Positions 33,268 through 45,550 of a stretch of DNA of 64,000 nt are shown here, in pieces. Each line of letters begins with the position of its first letter. Within the stretch, counting starts at the first letter, position 1. The notes beneath the pieces were generated by a model. The model was given only the letters and a program-made list of their open reading frames with translations, made no database searches and was not told where the DNA came from. The position numbers were made by a program, and so were the translations under genes. Source of the stretch: Viola odorata (lineage: Eukaryota; Streptophyta; Magnoliopsida; Malpighiales; Violaceae); NCBI GenBank assembly GCA_963691705.1, contig OY829541.1:33864719-33928718 (forward strand), in the 5' to 3' direction.

Positions 33268-36200
33268 TGTTGATACCCGAATTTTGACGTCATTTTTAAT
33301 TAATTTTAGCATTTCTGTTATTTAGTTAATTTACTGGCATTTTCAGTTGATTTAATGTCGCTAGCATTTTTAGGTGTTTCGTTGCATTTTAGCATCATCG
33401 TTAGCATCGTCAACTTTCGAAATCACATTTTTAATTTTTCGGCACATATTTTCATTATTATTATCATTATTATTTTTAGCCTTAAAAACCACATTTTTGG
33501 CTATCCGGCAGTCGTTTGCTAGTTTTTTCTTCGTTTTAGGTCATCTCATAAGTTTTAGGATTTTTTATGTTTTAGCGCATTTTTTAGTATTTTATTATTT
33601 TATTATTATTTTCATTCGAGCTTTTATTGGACCCGAGTAAGTCTGCTCGGACCATAGCTCGACTTTAAAATGTTTTCCATCAACTAGTTGCTAGCTTTTT
33701 TTCTGCTCGCAACGGTCTACAGCGTTTCGTGTAATTTTCGGCGTAACGTCTTTATTTTTCCGTTCAAACGTTTCACGTTTTTTGAACGCGGAAATAAATG
33801 CGTTAAATGAAAAATTCTCGTCATTCGCTGTAGACGGTTAAACCCGTCGTATTTTTCTCTATGCGACGGTACCTTCGGCTCAAAAAGTCAGAACGTTTGT
33901 TCGCGGGAACCGACTCGAGGCCATTTAAATCAGATAAAGGGCCATTTGATCATGGCGATTGATCTGGTCAACCAAGGAAAGTCAACCAGATCAATGGCCC
34001 TTGATTTAATGTGCATAATGCACATGCACAGTGCACGCACGAGGGAAGCGACCGAAGTCCTCGCCCGAGCCAACTGCTCCCTAGCTCCCTAGCCCTCCGC
34101 CATCATCACGCCTCCCCCTAGCCTTGCCACCGTGACCGGCCGGCCACTACGCGCAGCTCTGGCGTCCCTCTTCCCACGCGTTTTTGGCTATAAATAGCCA
34201 TCATTCCCCACGCGCAAACGGTCCGAAATTTTTGCAAAAAAACAACACTCTCCCTCTCTATTTTCCTGGACCAATTCACGCGCACAACCCTTTCCTTTCT
34301 CGGCGATCACTGTAAGCTCCTTTCTCTCTCTCTCTCACATGCGGTTTCTCTCTCTAATTTCCGTTCTTGCCTTAGATGATCATTTAATTGCTCAAATGTG
34401 TGCCAATTGCTTGGGTGTTGAGTTAAGTTCATTACACTAGCATCAATTAAATTGTTTAAACGCTCTAAGTATTTATTTGCTAATTAATCGGATTAATGCG
34501 CATTATGGTTTTTGTTGCGATTGTGACTGTTTTGGTCGCTATTTTCCTACTATGATTGTTGGTGTGCGTAGCTGGGAGGGAGAGCTTCCTTTCGGGCCAA
34601 GAACCAGGCGAATTGGTCGCCTGGTTCATCACCTCCGTCCCCGGCAGTGGCGCCGGCGATGGGAGGTTGAAGATGAAATGAAATCGGGCCGCATGGCCTT
34701 CGCGCAAGAAATAAGGGAAAGGTGATGGGCTTGGCCCATCACCATTTAAATTAATTCCTATGGGCCAGGAACTGTTCCTGGCCCATTTCTCCAATTTTAA
34801 GCTGGACCCCAGCCCATTCACGTTTTTCCATGCCTCCGATTCGTTATTTTTTTTACGTAAAATGCTCGTATGCTTCGTATAATTGTTTTTCATGATACGT
34901 GCTATTTTTCGTATGTTTTATACATGAATTGTTTAATTCACCTTTTTCGTAAAATATTTCGTATGCTTCTTTTTATTATCAAGTTGGTTCTTGGGTTGTT
35001 TATACATGAATTGCTCATTCTTTATCGTAATATTTATTGTCATGTTATCTAACCTCAATCATTTATATCTAACCGTTTAATTTCAGTCATTTAAAATACC
35101 GCCTATATGGTCGGTCGTTTTTTTTTAATTCTCTTAAATATTCAACTGTTTTAATTTTTCGCAAACTGCTGGAAATCCTTCCGCAAATTATCAACTGTTT
35201 ACTTTTCCGCACTTTAAATTTCAGCAATTTAAATTCAGTACCGCCTACATGGTCGGTCGCATTTTAATCCTCGTAAATATTCAACTACTTTAATTTTTTG
35301 CAAAACTGCTGGAAATCCTTCCGCAAATTATCAACTGTTTACTTTTCCGCACTTTAATTTTCCGCACTTTACTTTTCCGCACTTTAAATTTCAGCAATTT
35401 ACTTTCGGCAATTTAAATTCAATACCGCCTACATGGTCGTTCACATTTTAATTCTCGTAAATATTCAACTGCTTTAATTTTTCGCAAACTGCTGGAAATT
35501 CTTCCGCAATTTATCAACTGTTTATTTTCCGCAATTTATCAACTATTTATTTTCTGCAATCTATCAACTGTTATTTTTCTGCAAATATCAACAGTTTATT
35601 TTCTGCAAATATCCAACTGTTTATTCTCTGCATTATCAACCTGTTTTATTTTCTGCACATCATCAAACTTTTTTATTCCCTGTAATCGTCAACTACATTT
35701 AATTTTTCTGCCCTCAGCATTTAATTTTTCTGCCCTCAGCATTTAATTTTTCTGCACTAATCAAAACAACATTTCATTTTCGTATGATTAAAATCAATCA
35801 TTTTCGCATGCAATCAACGTAGCATTTAAATTCTCGCATGCTTAAAATCCATCATTTTTCGCATGCAATCAACGTAGCATTTAAATTCTCGTATGCGTAA
35901 AATTAATCATTTTTAGCATGCAATCAACCTCGCATTTAAATTCTCGTATGCTTAAAATCAATCATTTTTCGCATGCAAACAACCCAGCATTTAATTTTCG
36001 TATGCGTAAAATCAATCATTTTTCGCATGCGATCAACGTAGCATTTAAATTCTCGCATGCGTAAATTTAATCATTTTTCGCATGCAATCAACCTCGCATT
36101 TAAATTCTCGTATGCTTAAAATCAATCATTTTTCGCATGCAAACAACCCAGCATTTAATTTTCGTATGCGTAAAATCAATCATTTTTCGCATGCAATCAA

Positions 36201-37203
36201 CGTAGCATTTAAATTCTCGCATGCTTAAAATCCATCATTTTTCGCATGCAAATCAACTCGGCATTTAAATCTCGTATGCGTAAAATCCATCATTTTTCGC
36301 GTACAATCAACTGTCATCATTTTTATCAAACTCAGCATCTCACTTTCGTATGTGTGAAATCCATCATTTCTCGTATGCAATCAACTGTCATTTAAATTTT
36401 CGCACTCTTAAAATTGCTTAGTTATTTCTCAAGCTATCACTAACACTCTCGTTTTGTAGGTTAATTTCAAGCTTCGCTCGAAAGTACGCCTCACAAGTCC
36501 TTTTTATTTATTTGAAGCTTTTCGCAAATATCAACTGCATGCATGATATATAGAACTGCTAGAATTAAAATCAACCCACATGAACAACATGTTTAAAGAG
36601 TTAATTAAAATGCCATGTTCATATGATTTTAAATTCTCGCTTGTATTGACTGCATGTACATGGGGACTTTCGATCCCACTTCAGTTTTTCACTTTAAAAT
36701 CAATCATTTAAATTGGTACTCTGTTAGCAATCCATGTTAGGATCACGTAGTAATTAAGTTAATCATGCATGGGCCGATGATGAAATAAGAGGGCGCTCAT
36801 TCAGTCTTACGGAAAATTCAGTCCCATCACGATCATAAAAAAGACTAAAGTGACGATTCCTCTGAGGGCCCCCTTTTTCAAAACGCGTCTTTCAAACACC
36901 GTTTTAAACACCTCTCTCATCAACCGGTAACCGTTTTCGGATGTGACTCGGGTGCCTAACACCTTCCCGAGACCATAATACGACCCCGAACCTTTTGTCT
37001 GGGGTCCAGACCCCTTTTTTGTGCCTTTAGTTTTTTTACTTATTATATTTCCTATGCCATGACGATTAGGGTTCCCTAAGCCTAGCAACCAAATTAGGGT
37101 GGCGACTTCATTACATGCTGCTAGGCGTCCCTTTTACGCCGAGCATCTGAAGGTCTCAAATTTCGTTGCACACTCGCGAATTTTTAAATTTCGAGGCGCG
37201 ACA
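33268..37203 (+). repeat. 3' LTR of Ogre-like element 1
   Basis: 3,936 bp, TGTTGATACCCG to GCGACA. It matches the 5' LTR over its whole visible length with small substitutions and subrepeat copy changes. TATA box at 34189-34196. The hairpin cluster is at 34721-34815; its third palindrome is altered (GCTGGACCCCAGC). Confidence 0.93.
34189..34196 (+). promoter_or_regulatory. TATA box of the 3' LTR of Ogre-like element 1
   Basis: TATAAATA in the same GGCTATAAATAGCC context as the 5' LTR. Confidence 0.7.
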
Positions 37204-37319
37204 CATGGCTGATTTAGATAATTGGTGTATCAGGAAAAAAAAATAATCATCCCTTAAAAAAAGTTAAATACTTATGATGAGAAACATTTTGTAGATATGT
37301 TTATATAAAACGTAATTAA

Positions 37320-37391
37320 TTAAGTGGTGTAGTGGGTTATCAAGCTGGTATAATACTCTGAGGGTCCTGGATTCGAATCCGGGTATAGAAA
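37320..37391 (+). pseudogene. Degenerate tRNA-like sequence, plus strand
   Basis: TGGTGTAGTGGGTTA resembles an A box (like tRNA-Gln) and GGATTCGAATCC is a good B box/T-arm. The anticodon arm does not fold well and the acceptor ends do not pair. It may be a tRNA pseudogene or the head of a SINE. It lies 45 bp from a second one in the opposite orientation. Confidence 0.45.
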
Positions 37392-37435
37392 TATTTTGTT
37401 GGTTTTGTGCAACAAGTCAAAAAATTTAAAAAGGT

Positions 37436-37506
37436 GAATTTGTGGGGAATCGAACACACAACCTTGTGATCGGACGTGAGGCGCGCTACCATTGCGCCAA
37501 GGATTC
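37436..37506 (-). pseudogene. tRNA-Trp-like pseudogene, minus strand
   Basis: The minus strand reads GAATCCTTGGCGCAATGGTA then GCGCG..., close to plant tRNA-Trp through the D arm. The T arm is GGTTGTGTGTTCGATTCCCC. In the anticodon arm several stem pairs are broken and the position of CCA reads TCC, with U33 changed to G. Length 71 bases fits a tRNA. It is probably non-functional. Confidence 0.55.
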
Positions 37507-38480
37507 TATTGAATGATTAAGGCTGAACTTTATTTAAATTATGAAGGTAAATTTTTTTTGGATTGGGCCAGGGTGGGCGCCGGCCTACCCTAGCCATGTG
37601 CTGGATCCGTCCCTGTTGTTATGTGTTTGAAAAAATGCTTTCCTTAAAAGTTTTCACTTTTGGATGCTTTAAAAAAAATGTATGAATAGGTAACTATAAT
37701 TAAAAATCGGCCGGCTCATGAGTGGCTCGTTTAATAAGAGGGTCGGGTTTGGACCATATAAAAAATAGTCCGTTAAAGTTAGACCCGGATTGGACCCGTT
37801 TCAATTTTTAGAAGGCTTACCGAAAATTGGTCTTACCCATCCAATTAACAGGTCTACTCCTTATATTGCGTTTGGCACGAAGAAAAGTTCAGAAGCATAG
37901 GAAGACCTTTTTTTTCCTTTAAAAGGATAATGTTTTCATTTTTGAAAAAAAAAGATAATAAAAAAATGAATCTATAAAATTAAGATGTATATTTTTCTAA
38001 GTTAATGACTCAACGTTTCATTATCATTTGGCTCATGTACTAAAACTATGCTCATTTATTTAACCTTGTACATGTTGTTGCGTTTTCATTTGACCCATAA
38101 GAACTGAGTCAATTTCTAACTCGATTGACATGACTTTTTTTATTCTCTCTATGCTAATGTGTCCATGTTACGTTAGCTACTGATGTGGAAAATAATTTCT
38201 GAAAAGTGACAACCCGAGAAAAAAAATTTATGTCCAACCTGACCCGCATAAACGAACTAATATAAAATATAAATAGAAAAGAATCTGGATCAAACCATAC
38301 CATATTCTCGTCTTATATTCTCTGCTCTTTGTTTTCTTAACTCACTCCAAGCATAAATTTGCAAACCCTATATTATTGAAATTAAACAATATGATTCAAT
38401 AAACTAGTAAATATAAACAATCTTGTAATATGTTCTGGTAATTAACATTTTTTAAGTTTTAATGAAGCATTTTTTTTTAA
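37507..38480. other. AT-rich flank without recognisable gene
   Basis: No long ORF. A GC-rich patch GGGTGGGCGCCGGCCTACCC with CTGGATCCGTCCCTG near 37570-37615 resembles the end of a common plant transposon type but could not be assigned. Otherwise ordinary AT-rich plant intergenic sequence. Confidence 0.4.
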
Positions 38481-38511
38481 CTAGGTAGTTTGGTCACATG
38501 CGTTGCACGTG
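38481..38511 (-). other. Helitron 3' terminus
   Basis: Minus strand: CACGTGC AAC GCATGTG hairpin (7 bp, one G-T pair), then ACCAAACTACCTAG with CTAG as the last four bases and T as the next flanking base. Hairpin plus CTRR plus T is the standard Helitron end. Confidence 0.75.
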
Positions 38512-38779
38512 CGGCAATTTTTTATATAAAATTAAACTATTTAATTTAGATATTATTTATAAATTAATTTTGGTCATTTGAAATAAATAATGTCACTATT
38601 TAAATATTGTTCTAAAATAATATAACCGAACATATAAATCATTAAGCACACTAATAATAATTATTAATAGATAATATAGCTTAATAGTATTTAAATATTG
38701 TTCTAAAGTATTACAACCAACTATATAAATTGTTAAACATACTAATAATAATTATTAATTATAAAGCGTTTTTACAATT

Positions 38780-39310
38780 TTTCTTGTTTGATCTTTTTGA
38801 TCATGGGCTCATACTCATATAATTCATCAAATTTCTTGTTCTTGAGTCTTGCTCCCTTCCTTGTCTCTTTTTTGCCTTTAGCTTCTTCGTCAATGAGTAT
38901 CGGTGTGGGCAAAATAATTACTTCCTCATCTTGTTTTTTTGTCTCTTTTCTTTTTCGGCTTGGCTAATATTTTAGCTTGTTGTTGATCATCTTCTTCTTT
39001 GATTTTCTTGATTCGCCTTCCTTTTTTTATCATCTTGTTATTCTTGCTTTCATCCTTGTCGTATTGTTCACATTTTTTTTTCAGTTGCATTATTCATTTG
39101 AACTTTATTTTGTTGGCTCCTTTTCCAAACTACCGCTAATGACTCCTCGTCTTCATCAGTTTCTTCTTCAGTTGGTGTCCTCTTTTTAGTTACATGAACC
39201 TCTTCAGTGATAAATATATTCCTCTGTCGTTCGCTCTCATTTTTTCCGCTGACCTTGACTAAAATCAAATTCCTTGTCCTTGCAGGATATCATTTTTATA
39301 TAGTGTAAGT
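38780..39310 (-). pseudogene. Lysine/glutamate-rich tail, copy 1 (Helitron cargo, RPA-like C-terminus)
   Basis: Broken frames such as EVHVTKKRTPTEEETDEDEE (39068-39268) and a KNKKFDEL-like end near 38820. It is homologous to 41870-42470, which follows an RPA-like OB-fold fragment, so both are taken as the C-terminal tail of the same cargo gene. Here the tail is joined directly to Rep sequence, indicating a deletion. Confidence 0.5.
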
Positions 39311-39349
39311 ACTGTCATTGATACATGCTCCCAAAGTACCACTTCTTGC

Positions 39350-39975
39350 AAATTTTGATTCTCCCAAAATAGATAACCTGTTTATTAGGCAAATATAATT
39401 GCAAATTTATCACCGGATGATTCATCTCATTTAAATTGAATTCATATATCCTTCATGCAGTTTCTTATGGAGACACAAATCTCCCATCTTAAAATTGTTC
39501 TATCTCATCTACCAAATTATTCTCATCATTTGATGCAATGTATACAAATATTTTGTCATGCCCTTTGTATACGTACTTATAAAGATATTTCACTGATTTA
39601 ATGCTGGAGTAGATCTCAACATTTATGTGGCAACCATATCTTGTAAGCAAGTAAGAGTTATACGGTACTACATATCGGTTATCAAGCTCTTTGTTCTTCT
39701 TAATTGTTTTTCGCCCATTGTCTCTTCTTTGATATATTAGATAACTATCTTTTTCAGCCACAGTTGTAGAAGAAAAATCTCGTGGATAGTGAAATCTGCA
39801 TTTTTCATTTTCCATACAACCACATTTTTATTACTTTCTCCACATGGACCATACATCATATGTTTGGTCACTAATTGAAAAAGTAGAGGTTCTTCATCCT
39901 CATCTGGTATTTCAGCACAAACAAATTTGTCAAACTGATCAGAACAAATAATTTTGAAACATTCTTCGAGTATGA
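39350..39975 (-). pseudogene. Helitron Rep/helicase-like fragment
   Basis: Minus strand order: DQFDKFVCAEIPDEDEEPLL, KHMMYGPCGESN, KCRFHYPRDF, then LDNRYVVPYNSYLLTRYGCH, INVEIYSSIKSVKYLYKYVY, and a frame-shifted NEMHPPVINLQLHLPNKQ-like end near 39400. These are the characteristic Helitron Rep motifs (HGPCG, VVPYN, SIKYLFKYVYKG type). Two frames are used (39737-39975 and 39489-39815), so it is frameshifted. The upstream neighbour, the EFQK motif, lies at 41526-41563 beyond the solo LTR. The helicase domain does not follow. Confidence 0.85.
39971..39975. repeat. Target site duplication of the solo LTR, left
   Basis: TATGA, repeated at 41521-41525. Confidence 0.75.
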
Positions 39976-41520
39976 CTGATCGCGCGTCGAACACGTCAAA
40001 TATAATAGTGAAATAGGTATGGAATTGGGGGTAGAAATACAACTTATCACTGTCTACAAGAGTTTGTAGATGATGGTAAGAGGATCGTCCACAGAGACCT
40101 CTAGGAAATGTAATTCTTGGGTTGACTTCCTCGTCACTGAGTTTTGGTTGGGTGGAATCTGAAACTGAAGACAAAACGGAAAGAAGTGAAAACAGTTTAA
40201 AATAGTATTGGCCAAAGTCTTGGTCATGACTGGGGTCAAGATTGTTGTAAATCCGATAAAAGGAAATTCCAGGTAAGGGCGATATGAGAGCTCTGTTCTT
40301 ATGCTTCGGTCATGGATTTAAATGTATTCATCTCTTCATTTATAGTACTGCTATAGAGTGGAGGTGCTCCTGTTCACTCCTGTCTTCCCTCCTCTTCAAA
40401 TTACCTGGCGGGTGCTCCCTTTCCTGATAATCCTGGTCAAGGGACACCTTGCTGGTTAAAGGGTTTATCCGTTTGACTGCTGTCTTGAATGGCTGTTCGT
40501 TTCCTCAATGGTATAGGGGAAGACAGTACCTAGGCCAAGGTATCTCCCTATGGAGATCCTAGGTTGTCAATCTGGTCTCGACCTAGATTACTTATTTCTT
40601 CTAGTCTAGCTCGAGACTAGTTGCCTACTTTGTCTAGCCGACGGGTGCTCCCTTTCCGTCTAGACCGGCTACAACTCTTCTCTACTAGAGTGCAAGGATG
40701 ATCAAACCTTGTCTCTAGTGAGTAAGCGATGAATTAAGCTTAAGAAATGAATAAATACAAGTGACGAGATTGTGAAGCACGGTTTCAATCTCACGAACGC
40801 ATAAGAACTCTAGCTCATCAACCCTTACCAAGAATGGGTGTTTAGTTACTCATACTCATAATTAAAAAGACAATATGTGTTGTTGCATAAATAAATTAAT
40901 TCCGAGATTTTAAATAAAATCCGGAGCAAAGTTTAACAATGTCGAAGAAGAGGAAAAGAGAAGAAGAAGGTCGGAATCCGATTCGGACAGAGGAGGAACA
41001 ATGTTTGGCTAAATAGCCCTAAAACTCCTCTATCCTACTTCAACTAAACTTCCTAGAAAATCTCTAAAAAGATTGTAACAATAAATTGTTTTTGAAATAG
41101 AAACTAAATCGCAATTACAAGAAGAGGGAGATCCCCTGCGGGATTCTTCAAAAGATTAGCTTCAGATCCCTCTAGAATTGCGTGACAGCTGCTACGTGCC
41201 AGCTGTAAGGCTCAATGTGGGAGGCGGTCCAAAAGATCCGCACAATATCTTCTATCGCGAAAGTGTCTTGGCCGCAGTCTTGGCCAAGACAATTCTGGTT
41301 AGCGCGTTGCTTCGGGTGCGAAAATGTCTAGGCCAAGATCCAGGCCTAGACTCTGGTAAATAGCTTCCAGCTCTTCAAACCAGAACTTCAGGATTCTTCC
41401 AAGAGACCAGAACTGCCAAAAATATGGGAAATCAAGGGCAAATCAATAGGTTTACCGTTCAAATAAACTAGTAAATGGACGATAAAACATGATGAAATGT
41501 AATGCAATCAATGACTAACA
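39976..41520 (-). repeat. Solo LTR inside the Helitron Rep sequence
   Basis: About 1,545 bp from CTGATCG to CTAACA between TATGA duplications, and the Rep coding text resumes across it. The low-coordinate end carries GGTAAGAGGATCGTCCACAG, similar to the same position in the other Athila-type LTRs here, so orientation is taken as minus. It contains a perfect GTCTTGGCCAAGAC palindrome (41277-41290) and several related half-sites. No internal region remains, so LTR-LTR recombination is likely. Confidence 0.75.
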
Positions 41521-41525
41521 TATGA

Positions 41526-41563
41526 ACATGTGGCATTCCCCTTTCTGAAATTCAATAACATGA
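41526..41563 (-). pseudogene. Helitron Rep fragment with EFQK motif
   Basis: The minus strand encodes HVIEFQK followed, after a one-base deletion, by GMPHVHM: the conserved Helitron segment EFQKRGLPHxHxL. It joins functionally to the fragment on the other side of the solo LTR, proving the LTR is an insertion. Confidence 0.75.
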
Positions 41564-41567
41564 ACAT

Positions 41568-41600
41568 GTAGTTTGGGCACGTGCAACGCACGTGCGGTAA
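41568..41600 (-). other. Second Helitron 3'-end-like hairpin
   Basis: GCACGTGC AAC GCACGTGC (41577-41595), a perfect 8-bp stem, then CCAAACTA on the minus strand. It matches the end at 38481 except that CTAG is not intact (CTACATG), so the exact terminus is uncertain. Confidence 0.55.
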
Positions 41601-41869
41601 TTTTTTATATGAAATTAAATTGTTTATTTTAGATCTTGTTTATAAAATAATTTTGGTTATTTGAAATAGATAATTTAACATAATAGAATTTAAATATTAT
41701 TCTAAGGTAATATATAACCAACCATATAAATTATATAGCATACTAATAATAATTATTAATAAATAATGTAGCTTAATAGTATTTAAATATTGTTCTAAAG
41801 TATTATAATCAACCATATAAATTGTTAAGCATACTAATAATAATTATTAATTATAAAGTAATTTTACTA

Positions 41870-42470
41870 TTTTTCTTGTTTGATCTTTTTTATTAGTGGC
41901 TCATACTCATAAAATTTATCAAATTTCTTGTTCTTGAGTTTTGTTTCCTTCCTTGTCTCTTTTTTGTCTTCAGCTTCGATATGTGCATTATTGAGTTTAA
42001 ATCTTATATCCCTCATCGTTTGTGTTTTCTGCTCCTCTTCAATGTCTTCGTCAATGAGTATCAATGTGGGCAAAATAATTCTTTCCTCATCTTGGTTTTT
42101 GTCTCTTTTATTTTTCATCTTGGTTGATTTTTTAGCTTGCTCTTGATCATCTTCTTCTTTGATTTTCTTGATTCATTCATCTGCGTTTTTTCATCTTGTT
42201 GTTCTTGCTTTTATCCTTGTTGTATTGTTCATATTTTTTTCCAGTTGCATTATTCATTCGAAATTTATTCTGCTGGCTCCTTTTCAAAACTACCGATAAT
42301 AACTCCTCATCTTTATTCTTTTGTTCTTCAGATGATGTCCTCTTTTTAGTTGCATGAACCTCTTCAGCAATAAATGCATTCCTCTGTCGTTTGCTCTCAT
42401 TCTTTTGGTGATCTTGACTAAGAAATCAAATTCCTTGTCCTTACAAGCTATCATTTTTCTATAGTGTGGC
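41870..42470 (-). pseudogene. Lysine/glutamate-rich tail, copy 2
   Basis: An open stretch 42118-41867 reads KKETRKETKLKNKKFDKFYE with ERIILPTLILIDEDIEEEQK before it. It is homologous to copy 1 at 38780-39310 over about 600 bp, including CCTCTGTCGT and TGATCATC landmarks. Confidence 0.5.
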
Positions 42471-42479
42471 GACTTCTCT

Positions 42480-43110
42480 TTTTCCTGTTACATTGCGAAT
42501 AATATTAGTATTTTTTCTGTATTAAAATTAATCTAGTACCACTATTGTAAGACAATTACTTTGTTGTCAAGTGATTCTTTGTATTTCTTGATGTCACAAC
42601 CTATTAGTGTTTCTGACTCATCAAAAAGAACAATTGTTGCTTCATTCTCACTATCATTAACTTGTAACCTCAGCATGTACCTGAAATTGTATGTGGATTT
42701 GTCGATAGATATTTTTATGTTTAAAATAAAATAATTAAATTTTTAAGTTGTTAGGAATTACTCTGCAATTGTCTCAACGCAACTTTCACACCTGTCACAG
42801 GTTGCTTGACCTGCTTGACCCTCACCTATGTCAGATACTTTTTTCCACACTTTTTACATGATTCATACCATGGTTGTTTTTTATTGATCACTTATGTAAT
42901 AGTTGCTGTTAGAACATAGAAAAACTGCAAAGTAATAATAAGAGTTAATGTTAATTTTTTCATTTATGCTCATAACTAATTATTTTGCTTTATGGTTGGA
43001 ACCTGTTGTTTTGATGATGCAATTTTGTTAGCAATTTGTTCTACCGTTGCTTTGTTTGCATTGTCCATTCTCTTTGAAGGTGATTTGATTATCTTCTGGG
43101 TATCTTCTTG
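42480..43110 (-). pseudogene. Replication protein A-like fragment (Helitron cargo)
   Basis: Minus strand pieces: KKQPWYESCKKCGKK (about 42890-42845) and, in a shifted frame, ATCDRCESC, a C4 zinc finger; then, after an AATTTCAG acceptor at about 42685, YMLRLQVNDSENEATIVLFD and ESETLIG, an OB-fold segment like the C-terminal DNA-binding domain of RPA1. Plant Helitrons are known to carry RPA-like genes. Frameshift and missing exons make it a pseudogene. Confidence 0.7.
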
Positions 43111-43127
43111 TTGAGGCTAATTATGGA

Positions 43128-45130
43128 GAAACACCTTCTTTCATTTTTCATACTATCAAAAAAATATTTAATATAAATTTAAAGTCTAAAGAATTAATTT
43201 AATATACACTCAATATTCATAACTTTAATATTAACTCATTTTGTTTAAAAAATATAGTTTATACAAATATAATTTATTTTTGCTTACTTTCTATCGTAAT
43301 CTTTATTAAGATTAAGATACTTAAATAATTATTAGTTCAATTATTTATCAATTCTTAATTAATTAATATTAATTTAAGAATAATTAATTTAAGAATATTA
43401 ATTAATATTCTTAAATAAAATTTGAAGAATTAAATTAAATATATTGTCAAATACAAATTAATTAATTCATATTGTTGAATTACTTCCAAGCTTTATATGA
43501 GCATGAAACAATAAAAACTAATAAAATTTTACCATAAATATGTTTTTTTTCAAAATAAATAAATAACTCAATATGGTATTAAGATGTCAATATTTAGTGT
43601 GATCGCAACACAAAAAACATTTTATTCCAAATAGTGAAAATTTTGCATGTTTAATTAAATAAATACTATAAGAATGCAAAATTTTAAATATTAATAGGAA
43701 AAATTAACATCAAACACACAAAAATCCAATTATAAAAAAACAATACATCAATTTTAATTAGAGAGTCAGCGAATGTTTGAGAAAATGAAAAGTATTTGTA
43801 TAGACGACTGTCAAAATTATCATTCGTCTATTTTACTCACAAAAAAAATTGTCAAGAATAATTTCATAGGAAAATAATTTCGGTATTTAACATACTTTGG
43901 TTCTTCAATAAATTATCTTTCTCTTTTGTATTTTATCATTTCAATTATTAAATTATTTAAATAATTTTTTAAATTATAATTTAATATTATGATGTGAATA
44001 TTTCATAATAGAAAATCACCTTCTTTCATTTTTCATACTATCAAAAAAAATTAATATAAATTTAAAGTGTAAAGAATTAATTTAATATACACTCAATATT
44101 TATAACGATAATATTAAATCATTTTGTTTAAAAAAATATAGTTTATACAAATGTAATTTATTTTTGCTAACTTTGTATCTTAATCTTTATTAAGATTGAG
44201 ATACTTAAATAATTCTTAGTTCAATTATTATTCAATTATCAATTAATTAATATTAATTATTATTCTTAAATAAATTAAAAATTAATTAAATAAAAATTCA
44301 AATAAAATTCAAGAATTAAATTAAATATATTGTCAAATACAAATTAATTCAACATAACACTCCCAAGTTTTATATGAGCATGAAACAATAAAAACTAATA
44401 AAATTTTACCATAAATATTTTTTTTTCAAAATAAATAAAAACCTAAATATGGTATTAAGATGTCAATATTTATTGTGACCGCAACACAAAAAATATTTTT
44501 TTTCCCAATAGTGAAAATTCTGCATGTTTAATTAAATAAATACTATAAGAATGCAAAATTCAAAATATTAATAGGAAAAATTAACATCAAACGCACAAAA
44601 AGTCAATTATAAAAAAATAATACATCAATTTTAATTACAGAGTCAGCGAATGTTTGAGAAAATGAAAAGTATTTGTATAGACGACTGTACAAAATGTCAT
44701 TCGTCTATTTTACTCACGAAGAAAATTGTCAAAAATAATTTCATAGGAAGATAATTTTGGTATTTAACATATTTTGGTTCTTCAATAAATTATCTTTTTC
44801 TTTTGTATTTTAGCATTTCAATTATTTAATTATTTAATTTTTTTTGTTAATTATAATTTAATATTATGATGTGAATATTTCATAATAGAAAATCACCTTC
44901 TTTCATTTTTTATACTATCAAAAAAATATTTAATATAAATTTAAAGTCTAAAGAATTAATTTAATATACACTCAATATTCATAACTTTAATATTAAATCG
45001 TTATGTTTAAAAAAATATAGTTTATACAAATATAATTTATTTTTGCTAACTTTCTATCTTAATCTTTATTATTAAGATACTTAAATAATTCTTAGCTCAA
45101 TTCTTTATCAATTCTTAATTAATTAATATT
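43128..45130. repeat. AT-rich tandem repeat of about 880 bp, 2.3 copies
   Basis: CACCTTCTTTCATTTTTCAT recurs at 43132, 44017 and 44894 (offsets 885 and 877), and the text between copies aligns throughout, including AGACGACTGT and TTCGTCTATTTTACTCAC. The third copy is cut at about 45130 by the Helitron N-terminal fragment. No coding signal. It lies where the 5' non-coding part of the inner Helitron would be. Confidence 0.85.
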
Positions 45131-45550
45131 AATTTAAAATGTCAGAATAGTTGAAAAGTCTTATGTAGTTGTTGTATTAGTATTGGAAGACCTTCTGCAT
45201 TGTTTGTAAATATTCTGATGTCAACCAACTTCTCTTTTAGGGCATAAAAGTGGGTATTGGAGAGGATCATAACAGCTAAAATAATGTTTAATTTTGTAGC
45301 TCTGTCCCGAATGTTCATGAACAACTATATCTCTTTCAAATAGAATTTTTAAATCGTCAAGTGAGGAAATATCTTTGAAGCCTTTCAAAAATTTAGCATA
45401 TGGGTTGTTTTCCAAAATCTTCATCAATTTCTTCATAATGCTTTCATCCAAGTTAGCATTCTCCATAATTCTCATCCTATTGTGTAGCTCATTATCAGTG
45501 TCATAAAAATAAAGTTGAAAATATACTGGATTATTCTCTGGGGGCACCAA
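45130..45550 (-). pseudogene. Helitron-like N-terminal domain fragment
   Basis: Minus strand: VYFQLYFYDTDNELHNRM, then ENNPYAKFLKGF, then YKIKHYFSCYDPLQYPLL and CPKREVG followed by TGA where Trp is expected (GETGWH in the family). These are the Helitron_like_N landmarks. The ORF begins without a proper ATG and ends at a nonsense codon. Confidence 0.8.

Larger units (their letters stand above)
1..37203 (+). mobile_element. Ogre/Tat-like Ty3/gypsy retrotransposon, decayed, interrupted by a tandem LTR array
   Basis: The two ends share a long direct repeat: window base 1 onward matches 33773 onward, and both copies end in GCGACA. The internal order is primer site, ORF1, gag, RT remnant, integrase, long 3' region, purine tract, LTR. 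This order, the extra ORF upstream of gag and the integrase sequence fit the Tat/Ogre lineage. The 5' end lies outside the window; about 505 bp of the 5' LTR is missing by comparison with the 3' LTR. Protease, most of RT and most of RNase H are absent, and gag and ORF1 carry stop codons, so it cannot be autonomous. 8718-26781 is a later insertion. The base after the 3' LTR starts CATGG; the matching left flank is not visible. Confidence 0.9.

Noticed and set aside
37561..37620. End of a DNA transposon (GGGTGGGCGCCGGCC, CTGGATCCGTCCCTG)
   Set aside because: It resembles common plant transposon ends but no partner terminus or duplication was found.
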